A DNA stretch of 64,000 nucleotides from Saccharomonospora sp. NB11 (GTDB lineage Bacteria; Actinomycetota; Actinomycetes; Mycobacteriales; Pseudonocardiaceae): positions 248,001 to 312,000 of the forward strand of contig NZ_JACBJG010000004.1 of the NCBI RefSeq assembly GCF_015910535.1, written 5' to 3'. Of the stretch, positions 59,764 to 64,000 are shown piece by piece (positions within the stretch are counted from its first letter, which is position 1; each line of letters opens with the position of its first letter). The position numbers and the translations under genes are program-made. The notes under the pieces were generated by a model that saw nothing but the letters and a program-made list of their open reading frames with translations, was not told the origin of the DNA and ran no database searches.

Positions 59764-61659
59764 GTGCCGGAACCTGGTGACGCACCAGGCCTGGAGGCCA
59801 TCGCGCGCCGCTGGGCGGCGCGACTTGCCGAGGTCGACGGAGTGTCGGTGACCGCGGAGAGCCTGCAGCCCACGCTGCTCGCCGTCGCGCGGGAAGCTCA
59901 GGCGGAGGCGCAGGCGGCCCGAGACGCCGCAGTCCGCCGCTTCACCGACCTCTACAGCGCCGCGCCGGTCGGCGTGGTCCTCGGCGACGCCGACAACAAC
60001 ATCCACGACGTCAACCCGGCGTTCGTCGAACTGCTGCACCTCTCCCGCGAAGACCTGCTCGGGCAACCGCTCACGACACTCGCCGCCACGCCCCACGACG
60101 CGAAGGTCCTGGCCGCCGTCGTCGAGAGCGCCTTGCTGCCCGCCCGAAGACCCAGGCAGGAGCAGATCACCCTCACGCACGGCAGGGACGGCACGCTCCG
60201 GACCCGCGTCACCGCCGCCACGATCACCGCGGACGGGCCCGGCTTCCCCCACCCGCTCCTGCTGGTCGAGGATGTGCAGGAGCTGGCCCTGCTGAGCGAG
60301 CAGTTGCGCAGGCAGAACGTCCAGGACTCCCTCACGGGACTGCCGAACTCGTATCACTTCGAGAACCAGTTGGACACGGCGCTCGCCGCGGCATCGGCCT
60401 CCGGCGGTCAACTCGCGCTCATCTACCTGGACATCGACGGCTTCCGGGTCGTCAACGACGGGCTCGGTCCGGGCGCGGGCGACGAGGTGCTGCGTCAGGT
60501 CGCGCGTCGGCTCGAACTGCACTTCACCACCCAACCGTCCTACGACGCGGTGGTGGCGCGGTTGTCCGGTGACGGCTTCGCCGTGCTGCTGCGCGACGCC
60601 CACGACGGCGACATCGACACCACGGTCGTGGTCGACCTCGTCGAGGAGGCGATGCGCGACCTCGCCGAACCCGTGTACGTCGACGGTGTCGGTGTGGCCA
60701 CCAACGTCAGCGTCGGCATCGTCGTCGCGGGTGCCACCGGTCAGACCCGCGAGGAACTGCACCGCGCCGCCGAGATCACGCTGCACCGGGCCAAGGAGAA
60801 CGGCAAGGCGCAGTGGATGCTGTTCGAGCGGGACCTCCACGGGGAGGACCGGCGACGCTTCCACATCGGCGCGGCCCTCGGCGGCGGGCTGGAGAACGGC
60901 CAGTTCAGCGTCGACTACGAACCCACCGTGACCCTCGACGACGCGCGGCGGGTCGCCGTGGTGAACGCCCAGCTCCGCTGGGACCACCCCGAGCACGGTG
61001 TCCTGCGTGCCCCCGACTTCTTCCCACTCGCCGACGCCACGGGCATGACGCCCGCGTTGGGCGAGCAACTGCTCGCCCAGTCCATGCTCGACGCCGCCGC
61101 GTGGCAGCGGGAGTTCGACCACGCACCGGATCTGTGCGTGCGGATCCCGACCCGGCTCGCCGTCGACTCCAATCTCGTCCGACTCGTGCGCACCGAACTC
61201 GCACGCACCGGCCTGCCTCCGCAGAAGCTGCGCATCTGCAGCGACTCCACCGCGTTGACCGATCCTCGTGGCGAGGTCCTGGAGAACCTGGCGATCCTCG
61301 CCGAGTTGAACGTCAAGATCACGCTGGCCGTGTCCGGGGTCGCCGACCTGGAGCTGGTCCACCGGCACCGCTTGCCCGTCGGGTTCGTGATCGTGTCCGG
61401 CCCGCTCGTCGAGGCCCTCGCCGGGGACGACGACGCCCAGGCCCAGGGCGCCCACCGACACTTCGAGATGCTGATGCACCGGGCCCGGGAACTCGGCATC
61501 AAGCGCATCGGCGTCGACGGGGTGCGCGACGCCGCCCACGCCGAGCGGCTCGCCGAACTCGGTGTCGTCGCGGGGCGCGGCGCGCTCTTCGGTGAGGAAA
61601 TCGACGCGGACGAAGTCCGAACGATGCTCGCGAAGTCGGCGGAGCGCGTGCAACCATAG
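59764..61659 (+). CDS. PAS - degenerate GGDEF - degenerate EAL protein
   Basis: 631 residues, GTG start behind GTGAAGC. PAS domain (about 60-185: RFTDLYSAAPVGVVLGDADN), GGDEF fold (about 190-350: DSLTGLPNSYHFENQL, LIYLDIDGFRVVND) and EAL fold (about 365-620). The GGDEF signature reads SGDGF, losing the second G and the catalytic E; the EAL motif reads NAQLRWDHP where EALLRW is expected. Both cyclic-di-GMP synthesis and hydrolysis are therefore unlikely. It may bind c-di-GMP or act as a signalling scaffold. Soluble: no membrane helices. Confidence 0.9.
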   Translation: MPEPGDAPGLEAIARRWAARLAEVDGVSVTAESLQPTLLAVAREAQAEAQAARDAAVRRFTDLYSAAPVGVVLGDADNNIHDVNPAFVELLHLSREDLLGQPLTTLAATPHDAKVLAAVVESALLPARRPRQEQITLTHGRDGTLRTRVTAATITADGPGFPHPLLLVEDVQELALLSEQLRRQNVQDSLTGLPNSYHFENQLDTALAAASASGGQLALIYLDIDGFRVVNDGLGPGAGDEVLRQVARRLELHFTTQPSYDAVVARLSGDGFAVLLRDAHDGDIDTTVVVDLVEEAMRDLAEPVYVDGVGVATNVSVGIVVAGATGQTREELHRAAEITLHRAKENGKAQWMLFERDLHGEDRRRFHIGAALGGGLENGQFSVDYEPTVTLDDARRVAVVNAQLRWDHPEHGVLRAPDFFPLADATGMTPALGEQLLAQSMLDAAAWQREFDHAPDLCVRIPTRLAVDSNLVRLVRTELARTGLPPQKLRICSDSTALTDPRGEVLENLAILAELNVKITLAVSGVADLELVHRHRLPVGFVIVSGPLVEALAGDDDAQAQGAHRHFEMLMHRARELGIKRIGVDGVRDAAHAERLAELGVVAGRGALFGEEIDADEVRTMLAKSAERVQP

Positions 61660-61664
61660 CCGCC

Positions 61665-62123
61665 ATGAAACAGGCAGAGCGCGTGCCGGACTTCACGTTG
61701 CCCGACGAGACGGGCACTCCCCGGCGGCTGACCGAGTTCCTCGCCAAGGGGCCCGTCGTGTTGTTCTTCTACCCCGCGGCGATGAGCCCGGGGTGCACGG
61801 CCGAGAGCTGCCACTTCCGCGACCTCTCCGCCGAGTTCGCCGAGCTGGGCGCTCAGCCGATCGGGGTGAGCCGGGACAGCGTCGAGAAGCAGAAGCAGTT
61901 CTCCGAGGCCAACCGGCTCGGGTTCCCGCTGCTGTCGGACACCGACGGCACGGTCGCCGAGCTGTTCGGCGTCCGGCGCAACCTCGGCCCCCTGGCGACC
62001 AAACGCCACACCTTCGTGATCGGCACCGACAGCACGGTGCTCGCCGTCATCAGAAGCGAACTCCGCATGTCGGTTCACGCCGACAGAGCACTCGAGGCCC
62101 TGCGCGCTCACCGCACAAGCTGA
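61665..62123 (+). CDS. Peroxiredoxin, BCP/PrxQ type
   Basis: 152 residues, ATG 5 bases after the previous stop. PAAMSPGCTAESCHFRDL contains the peroxidatic cysteine (in PGCT) and a resolving cysteine five residues later, the usual PrxQ arrangement. Thioredoxin-fold start FTLPDETGTPRRLTEFL. Reduces H2O2 and organic peroxides with thioredoxin as donor. Cytosolic; may be co-transcribed with the PAS-GGDEF-EAL gene. Confidence 0.92.
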   Translation: MKQAERVPDFTLPDETGTPRRLTEFLAKGPVVLFFYPAAMSPGCTAESCHFRDLSAEFAELGAQPIGVSRDSVEKQKQFSEANRLGFPLLSDTDGTVAELFGVRRNLGPLATKRHTFVIGTDSTVLAVIRSELRMSVHADRALEALRAHRTS

Positions 62124-62141
62124 CCACCGCGGAGGTGCCGA

Positions 62142-64000
62142 GTGGCCGAGATCCGCTTTCACCTCCTGGGTCCGCTCGCCGTCGAGATCGACGGCAGAGA
62201 AGTGTCGCTGGGCGGTCGGAAACCCCGCCTGCTGCTCGCGGCACTCCTTCTCGAATCCGGCACCCTGGTCTCGACGGACTCGCTGATCGACGTCGTGTGG
62301 CCCGAGGACCCGCCCCGCTCCGCGGCGGCCAATCTCCGCACGTACGTCCACTCGCTGCGGCGCGTGCTCACCGAAGAGCGGATCCACCGGGGACCGGCGG
62401 GTTACCGGATCGCGGTGGCCCGGGAGGAACTCGACACCACGGCCTTCGCCGACCACGTGACGGCCGCTCGACGAGCCATGGCCGAGGATCGCCCCGCCGA
62501 CGCGTTGGCCGAGTTGGCAGCCGCGGAACCACACTGGCGGGGTGCCCCGCTGGCCGACGTCCCCCACCATCACTCCTGGGGTCCGGTGCTCGCCCGCCTC
62601 GACGAACTGCGCCTGGCCGCCGACGAACTGCGTGTCCGGGCTCGGCTGGCGTGTGGCGAGCATCGCGACGTCGTGCCGGAACTGCGGGAGATGCTCGGAC
62701 GCGACCCGTTGCGCGAGGAACTGTGGGCGCACCTCATCGTCGCGCTCGACCGATGTGGCCGCCGCGCGGAGGCCCGGGAGGCCTACGACGAGGTCGAACG
62801 ACTGCTCCGCGAGGAGATGAACGCAGCGCCGGGACCGCAGCTCCGGGGTCTTCGGGCGCGGCTCGCGACCCCGGTGGTGACGGCCGCGCCCCGCACCCCG
62901 CAGCGTCCGCCACGCCGTGCCCGAGCGGTGTGTCAGCTCCCGCTCGACGTTCCGGACCTCACCGGTCGCGAGGAGCACGTGGCCGAGGTGATCGCGCTCG
63001 TCCGCCGCCGCCAGGCCTCCGGCGACCCGACGGTGATCGTCCTATCGGGACCACCAGGCGTCGGCAAGTCCAGTTTGGCGATCCACATCGCTCACCGACT
63101 GCGGCGGAACGTCGACGACGACCACCTGCACGTCGGGCTCGCGGGAACCACGCCGGCCCCTCGCGAGCCCTCCGACGTCCTCGGTGAGGTGCTCCGCTCG
63201 CTCGGTGCGTCCGACAAGACCCTGCCTGCCGGTGAGGCCGAACGTGCCGCGGCTCTGCGGTCGGCTCTGGCCCACCGCTGTGCGTGTCTGGTCCTCGACG
63301 ACGCCGCATCGGCCGCCCAGGTGCGTCCTCTACTGCCCGGTGCGGGCACCTCGGTGGTGCTGGTGACCTCCCGCACCCGCATGCCCGAACTCACCGCCGC
63401 CGTCCACCTCGATCTGGACGTACTCGACCACGCGTCCGCGGTGCGGTTATTGGCGGGCATCGTCGGTCAGGCGCGGATCGACGCCGAGCCCGACGACGTC
63501 GCACGCATCGTCGACTCCTGTGGTCGGCTGCCGTTGGCCCTGCGGGTGGCGGGCGCGCGGATAGCCGGACGCCGTCGCCTGTCGCTGTCGTACTTCGCCG
63601 ACCTGCTCACCGACGAACGGCGTCGGCTCGACGAACTCCGCGTCGGCGACCTCGCGGTGCGGGCGAGCCTGGAGTTGAGCTACGCGCGGCTGCCCCAGGA
63701 GGCCGCCACAGTCTTCCGCGCACTCGGGACACTCGGTCCCATCACGTTTCCCGGGTGGACGGTGGGCGCGATCCTGGGCGAGACCGACGACGCGAGCCCC
63801 GTGCTCGACCTGCTCGTCGACGCGCACCTGGTGGACCTCGTCGGCGAGGACGCGACCGGCGCTCCCCGCTACCGCTTGCACGACCTGCTCCGCTGCTACG
63901 CCGCCGAACGCGCCGACGAGACCGACCGGCATCGCATCCGGAGGGTCGTCGAGGGCTACTACGCCACCGCCAGCAGCGCAGTGGAACGCATGCCCGTGCG
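62142..64000 (+). CDS. SARP-STAND regulator (AfsR/DnrI-like), cut by window end
   Basis: At least 619 residues, open at 64000; GTG at 62142 with GGAGG six bases upstream. OmpR-type winged helix (FHLLGPLAVEIDGREVSLGG, LLLAALLLESGTLVSTDSLI), bacterial activation domain (about 95-245), then an NB-ARC-type NTPase: Walker A LSGPPGVGKSSLA, Walker B region CLVLDDAASAAQV, VVLVTSRTRM and LPLALRVAGARI. C-terminal sensor repeats probably follow outside the window. AfsR-like proteins activate secondary metabolism or development; the target here is unknown. Confidence 0.9.
   Translation, partial: MAEIRFHLLGPLAVEIDGREVSLGGRKPRLLLAALLLESGTLVSTDSLIDVVWPEDPPRSAAANLRTYVHSLRRVLTEERIHRGPAGYRIAVAREELDTTAFADHVTAARRAMAEDRPADALAELAAAEPHWRGAPLADVPHHHSWGPVLARLDELRLAADELRVRARLACGEHRDVVPELREMLGRDPLREELWAHLIVALDRCGRRAEAREAYDEVERLLREEMNAAPGPQLRGLRARLATPVVTAAPRTPQRPPRRARAVCQLPLDVPDLTGREEHVAEVIALVRRRQASGDPTVIVLSGPPGVGKSSLAIHIAHRLRRNVDDDHLHVGLAGTTPAPREPSDVLGEVLRSLGASDKTLPAGEAERAAALRSALAHRCACLVLDDAASAAQVRPLLPGAGTSVVLVTSRTRMPELTAAVHLDLDVLDHASAVRLLAGIVGQARIDAEPDDVARIVDSCGRLPLALRVAGARIAGRRRLSLSYFADLLTDERRRLDELRVGDLAVRASLELSYARLPQEAATVFRALGTLGPITFPGWTVGAILGETDDASPVLDLLVDAHLVDLVGEDATGAPRYRLHDLLRCYAAERADETDRHRIRRVVEGYYATASSAVERMPV

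Noticed and set aside
58219-61653. 1144-residue minus-strand open frame opposite nrdB and the GGDEF/EAL gene
   Set aside because: Composition is Arg/Val/Gly/His-rich typical of antisense frames in GC-rich DNA; no motifs; it covers three well-supported genes.

Overview
The window is very GC-rich and gene-dense, with many GTG and some TTG starts and GTGA/ATGA stop-start overlaps. The gene content (SARP regulators, eukaryote-type Ser/Thr kinase, Streptomyces-style gas-vesicle operon, many acyl-CoA dehydrogenases and TetR regulators, an actinobacterial-type LexA box) points to an actinomycete. A member of the Pseudonocardiaceae such as Saccharomonospora or Amycolatopsis is my best guess, but no rRNA or species marker is present to prove it. 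I see no phage, transposase, CRISPR array or rRNA; the region reads as stable chromosome.

Layout. 1-4.3 kb: the start of a thioredoxin gene, an AlkB-like dioxygenase directly behind a near-perfect LexA (SOS) box, an ATP-grasp protein and a CocE/NonD hydrolase. 4.3-8.5 kb: a complete selenocysteine locus, selB-selA-selC on the minus strand and selD diverging from it. 8.5-13 kb: a PEBP protein, an aldehyde dehydrogenase, a small unknown protein and a membrane Ser/Thr kinase. 13.2-18.6 kb: a ten-gene gas-vesicle operon behind a sigma-F/sigma-B-like promoter. 18.6-21.2 kb: a small unknown protein, a membrane-helix (mechanosensitive-channel-like) protein that also has a stress-type promoter, and a DnaJ-membrane-NERD fusion.

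21.4-27.4 kb: a fatty/hydroxy-acid catabolic cluster (SDR, MaoC hydratase, APH-type kinase, three acyl-CoA dehydrogenases). 27.4-30.7 kb: a small Cys-rich protein and a Tat-exported class A beta-lactamase divergent from a LysR gene, which is followed by a second, apparently cytosolic, beta-lactamase-like enzyme. 30.7-33.5 kb: two TetR regulators flanking an SDR pair. 33.8-38.0 kb: an ABC importer of the sulfonate/nitrate type coupled to an LLM flavin monooxygenase. 38.1-49.5 kb: an eight-gene, translationally coupled carboxylase operon resembling acyclic-terpene/leucine degradation (AtuA, biotin carboxylase, carboxyltransferase, two acyl-CoA dehydrogenases, SDR, TetR), with a divergent enoyl-CoA hydratase/acetoacetate-decarboxylase-like pair.

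49.5-53.8 kb: a small membrane protein, an HTH-NACHT-membrane protein and a divergent LuxR-HTH/SARP hybrid regulator. 53.9-59.5 kb: lysS (probably leaderless) with a strong terminator, then nrdA-nrdB. The NrdB sequence carries Phe where the tyrosyl radical normally sits and a full class Ic (Mn/Fe) ligand set. 59.8-64 kb: a PAS-GGDEF-EAL protein with both catalytic signatures degenerate, a BCP-type peroxiredoxin, and a SARP-STAND regulator cut by the window end.

Regulatory themes visible directly in the DNA: one SOS box; three related TetR-type palindromes (TAAGCG-N2-CGCTTA) at distant loci that may form one regulon; separate palindromes upstream of the APH/ACAD operon, between the divergent carboxylase and hydratase operons, and in the promoter of the GGDEF-EAL gene; and two candidate general-stress promoters in front of the gas-vesicle operon and the mechanosensitive-like gene.
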